Assembly: GCF_003966895.1 (NCBI RefSeq)
Contig: NZ_AP018449.1
Coordinates: forward strand, 2,497,501-2,561,500
From: Methylomusa anaerophila
GTDB taxonomy: Bacteria > Bacillota > Negativicutes > Sporomusales > Sporomusaceae
DNA: 64,000 bases
Direction: 5' to 3'
Shown: in pieces, positions 53,429 through 62,200 of the stretch
Layout of the letters: the number at the start of each line of letters is the position of its first letter
Position numbering within the stretch: the first letter of the stretch is position 1
Translations under genes and position numbers: made by a program
Notes under the pieces: generated by a model
The model's input: the letters and a program-made list of their open reading frames with translations, nothing else
What the model was told of the DNA's origin: nothing
Databases searched by the model: none

Positions 53429-55108
53429 ATGGCAGTGAAAAACAAAGTTCATGCTATGTTTGAAAAAGCAAACCGGTATGTGAGGGAGCAGAGATATACA
53501 GAAGCGTTAGCTCTGTATCAGGCCATTTTACAACTTGACTCCTGTCATCAGGACTCTTTATACAACGCCGGGCAGGCATGCAGCAAGCTGGGCGACTTTG
53601 CCGGGGCCGCAGCTATGTTGGAAAGGTTTTTAGCTATAAGCCCGGAAGACGCGCCGGCGCGCATCTGTTTAGGACAGTCGCTGGCGCGCCTGGGCAATGT
53701 GGCTGCCGCGCAGTTGCAATATGAAGAAGCTTTGCGTATTGATTCTGAATATAATTATGCCTATGAGGCGTTCATAGCTTTAGCGGATGAATATAATAAC
53801 CGTATGGATTTTCCGGCCGCCCAACGCTGCAATGACATGATTATTCAGCGCCAACTGGATGTGCGGTACTGGCAGCCTAGATTACTCTCTATGCACTATA
53901 ACCCGGCAATCAGTCCGGATTATCTATTTAGAGAGCATTTGCGCTGGGCCCGAACCGTTGAGGAAGCTGTCTTGCCTGCGACTCATTCCCTAATGGGACG
54001 CAAACAACATACCAAGCTGAGAATTGGCTATGTATCGGCTGATTTTTGCGCCCATCCGGTAGCTTGTTTTATTGCTGCGGTATGGAAGAATCATAATAAG
54101 CGGGAGTATCAGATTTACGGTTACTCCAATGCGAAACAGCCGGACCAAATTACTGAGGCGCTGAAATCCCATGTGGATATATGGCGGGATTTTAGGGGCT
54201 TGCCGGATAATGATCTATTTTCTATGATTGTTGAGGATGAAATAGATATTTTGGTTGATTTGGCGGGTCATACGGAGGATAACCGGCTTTGTGTGTTTGC
54301 CCGGAAACCGGCGCCGGTGCAGGTCACTTGGTTAGGTTATCCCAATACTACAGGACTGTCGCGAATGGATTACCGGATTACCGATGGGGTTGCCGACCCG
54401 GTGGGTATAACCGATCGGTACTATACGGAAGAACTGTTTCGCTTGCCTGGTCCCTTTCTTTGCTATTCGCCTATTAATGATGCGCCGCTGGCGGAGCCGC
54501 CGGTTGGTCGTAATGACTATATTACTTTTGGCAGTTTTAACAAGTTAAAAAAAATTACGCCTGCAGCGATTGCCTTGTGGGCGAAAGTGCTGCAGGCGAC
54601 GCCTGGTTCCCGGTTGTTGATGAAAAGTATTTATTTGGATGAAGCGGATGTTCGGCGGCGGATTTCCGCTATTTTTACGGAATACGGGGTTGAAGCGGAG
54701 CGGGTGATTTTTATGGAATATCTTGTTTCCCATGCCCGGCACTTGGCGATGTTCAATGAAGTCGATATTGTGTTGGACCCATTGCGCTACAGCGGAACGA
54801 CTTCTACTTGTGAGGCTTTATGGATGGGGGTTCCGGTAGTTACGCTGGCCGGGGAAATGCATGTATCCCGGGTCTCTTCCAGTTTGCTGGTTCACGCGGG
54901 ACTGGGGGGGCTGATAGCGGCGACTGACGAACAATATGTACGTATTGCCAGAGATTTGGCCCGGAATGCGCCATTGTTACAGCAGCTAAAGCGCACTTTG
55001 CGGGATAGGCTGCGAGCGTCGCCGGTAATGGACGGGGCGCGGTTTACCGCCCAATTGGAAAATGCCTACCGGCTCATGTGGACGCGGTGGCTGGCCGGGA
55101 ATGGCTAG
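53429..55108 (+). CDS. TPR-linked O-GlcNAc transferase-like protein glycosyltransferase (GT41)
   Basis: A 559-residue protein. Residues 1-160 are TPRs (ALALYQAILQLDSCHQDSLY, AAMLERFLAISPEDAPARIC). The catalytic half carries the GT41 hallmarks: IGYVSADFCAHPVACFIAAV with the active-site His, DLAGHTEDNRLCVFARKPAP, VTWLGYPNTTGLSRMDY, TFGSFNKLKKITP with the donor-binding Lys, and DPLRYSGTTSTCEALWMGVP. Enzymes of this family put a single sugar, often GlcNAc, on Ser/Thr (or Asn) of proteins in the cytoplasm. It closes the secretion operon, which points to the RTX proteins as substrates. Its 3' end overlaps the convergent gene at 55074 by 35 bases. Confidence 0.88.
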   Translation: MAVKNKVHAMFEKANRYVREQRYTEALALYQAILQLDSCHQDSLYNAGQACSKLGDFAGAAAMLERFLAISPEDAPARICLGQSLARLGNVAAAQLQYEEALRIDSEYNYAYEAFIALADEYNNRMDFPAAQRCNDMIIQRQLDVRYWQPRLLSMHYNPAISPDYLFREHLRWARTVEEAVLPATHSLMGRKQHTKLRIGYVSADFCAHPVACFIAAVWKNHNKREYQIYGYSNAKQPDQITEALKSHVDIWRDFRGLPDNDLFSMIVEDEIDILVDLAGHTEDNRLCVFARKPAPVQVTWLGYPNTTGLSRMDYRITDGVADPVGITDRYYTEELFRLPGPFLCYSPINDAPLAEPPVGRNDYITFGSFNKLKKITPAAIALWAKVLQATPGSRLLMKSIYLDEADVRRRISAIFTEYGVEAERVIFMEYLVSHARHLAMFNEVDIVLDPLRYSGTTSTCEALWMGVPVVTLAGEMHVSRVSSSLLVHAGLGGLIAATDEQYVRIARDLARNAPLLQQLKRTLRDRLRASPVMDGARFTAQLENAYRLMWTRWLAGNG

Positions 55109-56879
55109 TTGCCATGCTCTGCAAAGCCGCTGTCACTTCATGCAGGACGGCGGGCCAGTCTTGGGGCTTAGGCTGCCGGAACAGCCGCATGGTCGGGTAC
55201 CAGGGGCTGTTGTTGCCGGCAGCCAGCCACCGCCACTCGCTGGCAAAAGGCAGCAGGTTCCAGACCGGTTTGCCCATGGCGCCGGCCAGGTGAGCTACCG
55301 CCGTATCGACAGATATGACTAAGTCCAGGTTGTCGACCAAGGCGGCAGTGTCGGCAAAGTCTTTGATTCTCCGGGTCAGGTCGATGACGGCCAGACCGTC
55401 AGGGGGATTTTTTAATTCCTTGGCGGCTCCGCCAACTTGCAGACTGTAAAAATCCACTGCCGCCGCCACTGCGGCCAGGGGCTTCAGGGCGGCAAGACCG
55501 CAGGTGCGGATGAGACCTTCGACATGATTGGGATTGCCGGCCCACACCAATCCTACTTTTAGTTTGCCGTTGGCAATCATATTTTTTGCCCATTTGCGGC
55601 TGAGGGCGGGATTTGCCTGGATATAGGGAACTTTGGCCGGAATGGTGGCAAGGGTGGAACCAAAGACGGCCGGCAGGCTCATCTGCGGAATTGCCAGGTC
55701 GTAGTTCAGATTGGTTATGGGTTCTTCCGCGTGTTCCACCAGCTGGTCGATGCCCGGGAAATTTTTCAAAAGACGCAATAGAGCTTGTTTGGTAGAAAAA
55801 ATGACGATTCCGCCCCGGGCTTTTACCAGGGGAAGATAGCGGACAAACTGGAGGGTGTCGCCCAGCCCCTGTTCATGGTGGACCAGGAGCCGCTTGCCGG
55901 AAAACAGTTCCCCCTGCCAGCGGGGTTTATGGCAGCACCATTCGAACAGGGGACGGTGTTCGGTGACTTTTGTCCGCCATTCATATTCCTTAAAGCCCAG
56001 TTCAAGGTTGCCGCTCTGGAGAATAGCCTGAGCCCGGTTGCCGCATATTTCGGGGCTCGGCTCTATGGCTAATGCCTGGTTGTAGGCGCCAATCGCCGCC
56101 AGCGGTTTTTTTAGAGCTTGCAGGCAAACACCCCAGTTGATATAGGCGGCTTTCATCCGGGAATTTAATTCAATCGTTTTTTGATAGGTGGTGCAGGCTT
56201 CTTCGTAGTTTTCCTGCCGGCGGAGTTCTTCGCCGAGATGATAGAAGACAGCGGCATTGTCCGGTTGCCGGGCGGCTGCTTTACGCAGGCAGCGGACCGC
56301 TTCATCCGGCCGGCCTGACTCCTTATATGTTTGGCATAAGGACAACAAAGCCTCCACATAGGCGGGATTGATGTCCAGGGCCGCTTGGAAGCAATTGGCG
56401 GCCTCAGCCAATTGCTTCCGGTGCAGCAGGGCCGTGCCCAGGTTATAGTTGGCAATGGGGTCTGCCGGCGCCCGTTCGACAGCCTGGCGAAAACATGCTT
56501 CCGCCTTCCGGTGATTATTCAATTTATGTAGTACATGGCCTAAATTTATATAGGCTTCGATAAAATCCTCTTTAAGTTCCAGGGTTTTGCGCAGCAAGGG
56601 CTCCGCCGCGGAATATTTTTCCTGCTTCATCAGGGTAGTGGCCAGGTTGTAATATATTTCCGGCGTGGCAGGCTGCAAGGCAAGCAGTTTTTCAAATGAT
56701 TTTACGGATTTATTTAAGTCGCCGGTTTGTCCGGCAATAATGCCCAGCAGAAATAAAGCCTGACAATTATTAGGGGACTTGTGAATGACTTTGGTTACTA
56801 ATTGTTCGGCTTTCGCTGTCTGGCCCCTATTGAGACAATCTTTTGCCTGCTGTAAGGTGTTTTGAAACGAACGTTGCAT
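55074..56879 (-). CDS. TPR protein with GT9-like glycosyltransferase domain, second copy
   Basis: A 601-residue paralog of the product at 46268, with more TPRs (about eight, residues 1-290, for example YINLGHVLHKLNNHRKAEAC). The same C-terminal domain follows: GKRLLVHHEQGLGDTLQFVR, KVGLVWAGNPNHVEGLIRTC, DLVISVDTAVAHLAGAMGKP and SEWRWLAAGNNSPWYPTMRL. The ATG at 56879 has AAGGAG five bases upstream. It is the only gene of the glycosylation block on the minus strand and converges on the OGT-like gene. Confidence 0.85.
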   Translation of the reverse strand: MQRSFQNTLQQAKDCLNRGQTAKAEQLVTKVIHKSPNNCQALFLLGIIAGQTGDLNKSVKSFEKLLALQPATPEIYYNLATTLMKQEKYSAAEPLLRKTLELKEDFIEAYINLGHVLHKLNNHRKAEACFRQAVERAPADPIANYNLGTALLHRKQLAEAANCFQAALDINPAYVEALLSLCQTYKESGRPDEAVRCLRKAAARQPDNAAVFYHLGEELRRQENYEEACTTYQKTIELNSRMKAAYINWGVCLQALKKPLAAIGAYNQALAIEPSPEICGNRAQAILQSGNLELGFKEYEWRTKVTEHRPLFEWCCHKPRWQGELFSGKRLLVHHEQGLGDTLQFVRYLPLVKARGGIVIFSTKQALLRLLKNFPGIDQLVEHAEEPITNLNYDLAIPQMSLPAVFGSTLATIPAKVPYIQANPALSRKWAKNMIANGKLKVGLVWAGNPNHVEGLIRTCGLAALKPLAAVAAAVDFYSLQVGGAAKELKNPPDGLAVIDLTRRIKDFADTAALVDNLDLVISVDTAVAHLAGAMGKPVWNLLPFASEWRWLAAGNNSPWYPTMRLFRQPKPQDWPAVLHEVTAALQSMATSHSRPATAST

Positions 56880-57063
56880 TTTTTCTCCTTGGCTTGCAGA
56901 TATTTGTATTTATAATACTAAAATACTATTATTTTATCACAAAATGCTTGGAAAGAAAATATGGGGAAAATGTATGTTATTGGCTAGCGTGCTAAACCAT
57001 GGTTAAGGTGGCTGAGCAACCTGTGCTGCAAGCTGCAAGACCCTGACCTCGGCGATCCACTGA

Positions 57064-57092
57064 TTGACATTTATCGGAAAAATCCGTAATAT
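57064..57092 (+). promoter_or_regulatory. Candidate sigma-70-type promoter of the RTX peptidase gene
   Basis: A perfect TTGACA at 57064-57069, 17 bases, then TAATAT at 57087-57092. A TATAAT at 57102-57107 lies in the adjoining repeat and could be an alternative. The remaining part of the gap 56880-57186 shows no ORF; it includes the 10-bp palindrome AACCATGGTT near 56996. Confidence 0.55.
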
Positions 57093-57130
57093 ATAGTTGT
57101 ATATAATTGTATATAGCTTTATATAGTTGG
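57091..57130 (+). repeat. 10-bp periodic AT-rich repeat, four units
   Basis: ATATAGTTGT, ATATAATTGT, ATATAGCTTT and ATATAGTTGG follow one another in register, just downstream of the promoter and upstream of the RTX peptidase start. Confidence 0.85.
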
Positions 57131-57186
57131 GTTTATTATTGCCCCATTTTTGGAAGAAAGAAAAAAGTTTAAGTGAGGTTGGAAGC

Positions 57187-58878
57187 ATGTCGCTGCAACA
57201 AGGCAACACTGTGTACGGAGGAGACTCCGGGGAAGAGATTAATTTGTATGAGCCTGGTTATGAGAATGTTACCAATGTGTATGGCGGACAAGGCGGCGAT
57301 GTCCTGCGGGGCAACCGTCTGAACAATATGCTTTCCGGCGGGGCCGGCGATGATCAGTTGTGGGGCGGTTCCGGCAGCGATGTCTTGCAGGGCGGCAATG
57401 GCAACGATGCCTATTGGTGGGGCCGGGGCGACGGCGCCGATACGGTGGCGGTTGACGCCGCCAATGGGGAAGATATGTTGGTTCTATATAATGTTAACGT
57501 AGGAGAACATTCATCTTACCGGGCCGGGAATGATTTGTACCTGTCCCTGGGGAATGGCGACACAGTGGATTTGCAAGGGTGGTATGCCGCTTCCGCCCGG
57601 CAAAGAGTGCAAAGTTTTGTCTTTTCTGATGGTTGCGCCTATGCTTGGAATAATGACGCCGGAGCGGAAGTCAACTTGTACGACAGTATATATGAAGCCA
57701 ACGGCATCAGCCGTTTAAAAGGCGTGGACGGCGGCGCCAGCACGCTGCGGGGCGGGTCCCGCAACGATGATATTTCCGGCGGTGCCGGCGATGACCAGTT
57801 GTGGGGCGGTGCCGGCGGCGCTGATACTTTGGCCGGCGGCGACGGCTGGGATACATATTGGTATGGCGCCGGCGACGGACAGGATCTGATCGCCGACGGA
57901 TCAGGCAATAGCGGCGACACCATCCGGTTCTACAATATTCAAAACAGTGACGGGCTGGCTTTGACCCAGTCAGGCAGCGACCTGGTGTTAAGTTTTTCCG
58001 GCGGAAACAGCATTACGCTGCAAAACTGGTATTCTTCGGCTGCTAACCGGGTGAACCGCTTTATTTTTGCTGATGGTTCGGTAAAACAAATTGTTAATAA
58101 TTCCTGGCAGACTATTGGCGATGATTCCGGGGGGTTTCAGATTGAGGTTGATTATTCCCGTTATGACCAAGACGGTTTTTTCGCCGGCCATCCGGAGCGG
58201 CAGGCGGTAGTCGAGGAAGCTTGCCGGATATGGGAGTCCCTGATTAATGATGAGTTTGAAAATGTAAGAACCGGTACAGTGATTCAGGTTGTCAATCCCA
58301 ATACGTTGACGACGGATACCATCTATCTGGACCAGGAAATTGACGATTTCAAGTTTTATGCCGGGTCTTCTTCCATGGGGGGTTCCACTCTGGGCGTATC
58401 TGCGGCTCTGAGTGTTTCCAACCTGGGAAATTCGCGGCTGGACAATAGGTATAACGGATATGACGACATTGAGCCGTGGGTGGGATCTATCTCAATAAAT
58501 ACGGACAACGCGAATCTGTTGTATTTTGATCCTACGCCCAATGATCCATATGATGACACGGTTCCGGAGGATAAGTATGATTTTTTGCATATTGTGCTGC
58601 ATGAATTAGGCCATGCCCTGGGTTTCGGGCCGCAAAAAGCCGGATCCCAGTATGTGACATACAGTAACGGCCAGCCGTATTTCAACGGGCCTCATGCCGT
58701 CGCCGTATACGGCGGTGCGGTTCCATTAAATTTTGACAGCGGGTCTCATATCGCTTCCTCGTCCCGGACCACTTCCCTAATGGAGCCTACCTTGTATTCC
58801 GGTACAAGGGTATTGCCATCAGCATTAGATAAAGCTATTTTCGCCGATATTGGCTATAATATCACTGGCGTCAGCTGA
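57187..58878 (+). CDS. RTX protein with C-terminal metzincin-like metallopeptidase domain
   Basis: A 563-residue protein. Residues 1-320 hold two copies of the module seen in the protein at 33600 (EINLYEPGY or EVNLYDSIY, then LRG, LSGGAGDDQLWGG, WWGRGDGAD, NWYSSAANRVNRFIFADG). The second half is a peptidase: VLHELGHALGF with zinc ligands H472 and H476 and base E473, a distal ligand candidate H521 in SGSHIASS, and a Met-turn SLMEP. The third ligand is distant, as in leishmanolysin-like enzymes and a group of bacterial secreted metzincins. There is no Sec signal peptide. ATG 57187 has GAGG eight bases upstream. Likely exported by the type I system encoded upstream. Confidence 0.87.
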   Translation: MSLQQGNTVYGGDSGEEINLYEPGYENVTNVYGGQGGDVLRGNRLNNMLSGGAGDDQLWGGSGSDVLQGGNGNDAYWWGRGDGADTVAVDAANGEDMLVLYNVNVGEHSSYRAGNDLYLSLGNGDTVDLQGWYAASARQRVQSFVFSDGCAYAWNNDAGAEVNLYDSIYEANGISRLKGVDGGASTLRGGSRNDDISGGAGDDQLWGGAGGADTLAGGDGWDTYWYGAGDGQDLIADGSGNSGDTIRFYNIQNSDGLALTQSGSDLVLSFSGGNSITLQNWYSSAANRVNRFIFADGSVKQIVNNSWQTIGDDSGGFQIEVDYSRYDQDGFFAGHPERQAVVEEACRIWESLINDEFENVRTGTVIQVVNPNTLTTDTIYLDQEIDDFKFYAGSSSMGGSTLGVSAALSVSNLGNSRLDNRYNGYDDIEPWVGSISINTDNANLLYFDPTPNDPYDDTVPEDKYDFLHIVLHELGHALGFGPQKAGSQYVTYSNGQPYFNGPHAVAVYGGAVPLNFDSGSHIASSSRTTSLMEPTLYSGTRVLPSALDKAIFADIGYNITGVS

Positions 58879-58916
58879 TTGACGAAGATCTGGTAGGAAT
58901 TTGAATTTGCGCATAG

Positions 58917-59075
58917 AATACTTTTTGGGTCCAAACCCTGCGGGACTATGGGTATGTGGAGCATATGGGCATGGGGGTCCGGAATAAAATTATTCAGGGC
59001 ATGCTGGCGCACAACGGCAAGGGACCGGAATTTACAGCCGACGAGGACCGGTTGACAGTAAAATTATTTAGGTGA
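58917..59075 (+). pseudogene. C-terminal remnant of an AlbA/RecG-like ATP-binding regulator
   Basis: The frame encodes TLRDYGYVEHMGMGVRNKII followed by QGMLAHNGKGPEFTADED and a stop at 59073-59075. It resembles the conserved end (GYVE..G.GI..I) of Schlafen-AlbA_2 / HATPase-type regulators. A stop at 58914-58916 and no start codon show that only the tail remains. Confidence 0.6.
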
Positions 59076-59256
59076 CGGCAGTGTTTTAATCGGCGCTTCC
59101 CTGCCTAATTCCTCGCGGATTTTTTCGGCTATCCAAGACCTGACCATGGTTTGATACGGGAGGCCTTTTTTTTTGGGCGATGGTCTTCAAGTCATTGATT
59201 TGGTTGTCGCGCAAACGGATTACGATTGTATCGAAGCTGCAGAGGTACAGTCTTTG
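59064..59256 (-). pseudogene. Frameshifted ribbon-helix-helix antitoxin-like remnant
   Basis: The minus strand reads FDTIVIRLRDNQINDLKTIA, then after a run of nine A (59166-59174) the frame changes. In the other frame it continues GLPYQTMVRSWIAEKIREEL to a stop at 59064-59066. Together this matches CopG/BrnA-like antitoxins. One extra A in the run explains the break. It has no start codon and overlaps the preceding remnant tail to tail. The gap 58879-59299 holds nothing else recognisable. Confidence 0.6.
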
Positions 59257-59299
59257 CTAAATGGATGATAAATAATGGACGGAAAAAGGGGAGCAGAGC

Positions 59300-62200
59300 A
59301 TGGACTTTTCTGAAAATATTGAGGTTGACTTTGAGGATGAGGACGAGGATAGAAAGCTAAATAGTTTCTCTAATCGAGTGGTGCCTATACGGATTTTTAT
59401 CGAAGCGCTACACAAGGATGACTATTCGGGAAAAACTATTTATTTTCACGGAAATGGCGGTAATGGTAAATCTCTTCTGCTAGCTTATCTGCACAAAAAT
59501 TTCTGTAAACGGGTGGATAATGCCACATGGATAATCATAAAGGACCTTGACGACGAGGCGCTAAGAGACAGGCTGCTGACAACACCTGTAACGGCACTCA
59601 CAGGTTCTGGTCTGTTAAGCCGTCAGTTTCCGGCGTGGAAGCTGTTGGACTCAAATAAAACAAAGTGCGAGTCCGTACCGTCGGTGCTGATTGATTTCGG
59701 CGAACTCACCAACGAAGTTCAGCCGCAAAATCCCTTTTCTGCCACTTGTTATATGCGTAAGATGTTGGCCGGAAAAAATTTAAGGTTTGTATTGTTCGAC
59801 TATGCGTATGTGCTGTATTTGACGCGGATCGGCAAATTAAATGAAGGATTGGTCAAAAGCGTCATTTGTGACGGCGCCATCGACGAGATTCTGGAGTTTG
59901 CCAAGGCGTCGTCGGAGCTGCTCCCCGGCTCAAGTATAGTACTGAAGCTGCTGCAACGGGCCATTAGCGACAAGATGTTTCTATATTTTAAGCAAAGAAA
60001 GGTCGATGAGCAGTTCCTCACTCAACTGCGCAACATCAAGTCGAACAGCGAATTAGAGAAGCGGATGCCCTACCTGTTTGCTCTTGACCTGGTGGCTTCT
60101 ATGCGTTCAGCAGACTCGCCGCCTCGCCTAGTGCTGTTTTTTGACACTCACGAAAAGCTCTGGCTGACCCAAAGAGATCTTTCACCTGTCGAGTATTTCA
60201 GAAAAGATGCATGGCTGCGCATCATGCTCAATGTCCTGCAGACCAGCGGTCGTATCGTGACGGTGGTGGCAGGGCGAGAGCCCCCCAGGTGGAGCGAGGC
60301 CCATAAGAACGCTATCCCGGCTGATCGGATTATTGCTCATCCGGTCGGGCTGATTCCCTTAGCTGACGCCCGAGAGAGTCTGGAGAAAAGAGGTATATAT
60401 GATGTTGCTCTTCGGGAGGCAATTGTTCGCTATACAGAAGTCGAGCAGGGTGAGGTTCACCCCATGTATCTCGGCATTTGTGCCGATGCAGTGCATGCCA
60501 GGCTCGAAAAGGGCATAGCGATTTCGCCCGACGATTTCAAGACGGTCGTTTCGCCGGAGAAGCTGGGGGAAGAAGTACTGCTGCGTCTGTTGAGCGATGT
60601 TGCCGGCACACTGCAACCCGCCATTATCGCCCTGAGTGTCTGCCGCAGTTTCAATTACGCTATCTTTCGCGAACTGGCCCAGAAGAGCCTGGGGTCAAGC
60701 GGCGACCGGCCAGTGTTTGAGCAGGTGCTGACCAAGTATTCGTTTGTCAAGAAGCTGTCAGGCGGGTACTACCAGATTCACCAACTGGTAAGAAAGCTGA
60801 TCGAAGAGGTCACGGAACATGACGGAGAAATCAGGGCTAATCGGGAGGTGTTAGAACATTACTTTCTGGCGCTTGCTCAGAACGGTGACGAAGTAGCCTG
60901 CGTGGAGGCGATTTACTATGCCAACCAGTTAGACCCCGGACGCGGGGTAGATGAATGGTTGGTAACTTTTCGTGACCGACTGGAGCGGTGCCAATGGGAA
61001 TTATGCGGAAAGCTCAGCGAATTGAGCCAGGAATTAACTTTTGTCACCTCGACCGGATTGGCCGAGGCAATGCAACTGATGGGCCAGTATTATCAACGTA
61101 TATCATTCTATACCGATGCTAAAATCAAATATTTGAGCGCACTTAGCCATATTGATGCACAGTCGGATGGGGACCAGATTGATGCCGGTTTGTTAGCACA
61201 ACGCTGTGCTATTCTCAATAATATGGTAGATATGCTGTCTTATTTGAGTGAACATAAACAGGCCGCAGAATACTTTCAGATGGCGCTGTCGGCCTACCAG
61301 GAAGCGTTGCAAAGGCTTGGCAGTGAAGCGGAGTTCTATAGTGGTAAAGGCGAAGTGCTATGCATTTATGGTTATGCCCAGGAGCGCCTATCGGACATGG
61401 TTGCGGCTGAAAAAATGTATATTGCGGCTGTCGAGGCCTGCGATCAGGCTCTTTTGCTTGACCAGACATGTGTGGACGGCCATAAGAACAAGGCACGGGC
61501 GCTGCGGCGGCTGAGCGAGTTCCAAGGGAATAATGGCCGCGGTGATGAAGCCGCAGAGGCGATTTCATCAGCGTTGAATTGTGTAGAAGAAGCCTTGCGA
61601 TTGCAGCCGGACAAAGCTGATTTATATAGATTGAAGGGGATGGTGCTGGCTGCCATTGGGAATCACTATCAAGCTGCAGGGAAAATCGCCAAGGCTAAAG
61701 CCGCTTATGAGGAGGCCGGGAAATGGATTGATCAGTCACTTGCCATCGCCCCAAAAAACGAACAGGCCATTTTTGAGAAAGGGATTATTTTCTGCAATAT
61801 TGCCGAACTGTTAACCGAAGGGCAGACAAAAAAAGAGGCGGAGTTATTCTTGAATCAAGGGATTGATTGCTACCGGGATGCATTGATCATCGCACCTCAA
61901 AGCGCTTGGGTTCACTGCCAACAAGCCACGGCATTACAGCGTATCGCCAATTTGCGGGCTTTGGAAAAAAGGCTGGCAGAAGCCATGGTCTTTTACCAGT
62001 CGGCTGTCCAAAGCATTGACAATGCTCTGAAGATAGCGCCAAACGAAGCCTGGCTGTGGAATATAAAGGGAACATGCCTGCGAGATCTGGGGATGGTTCA
62101 GAATGAGGGCGGAGATGGGGAAATGGCTCTGGAAAGTTTTCAAGAAGCCTACCGCTGTTGTGACAAGGCAGTCAATCTAACTCCTCAATTTGCATCTGCC

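Noticed and set aside
57187-58878. Classical serralysin (M10B)
   Set aside because: The domain order is reversed and the third zinc ligand of HExxHxxGxxH is missing at the usual place.
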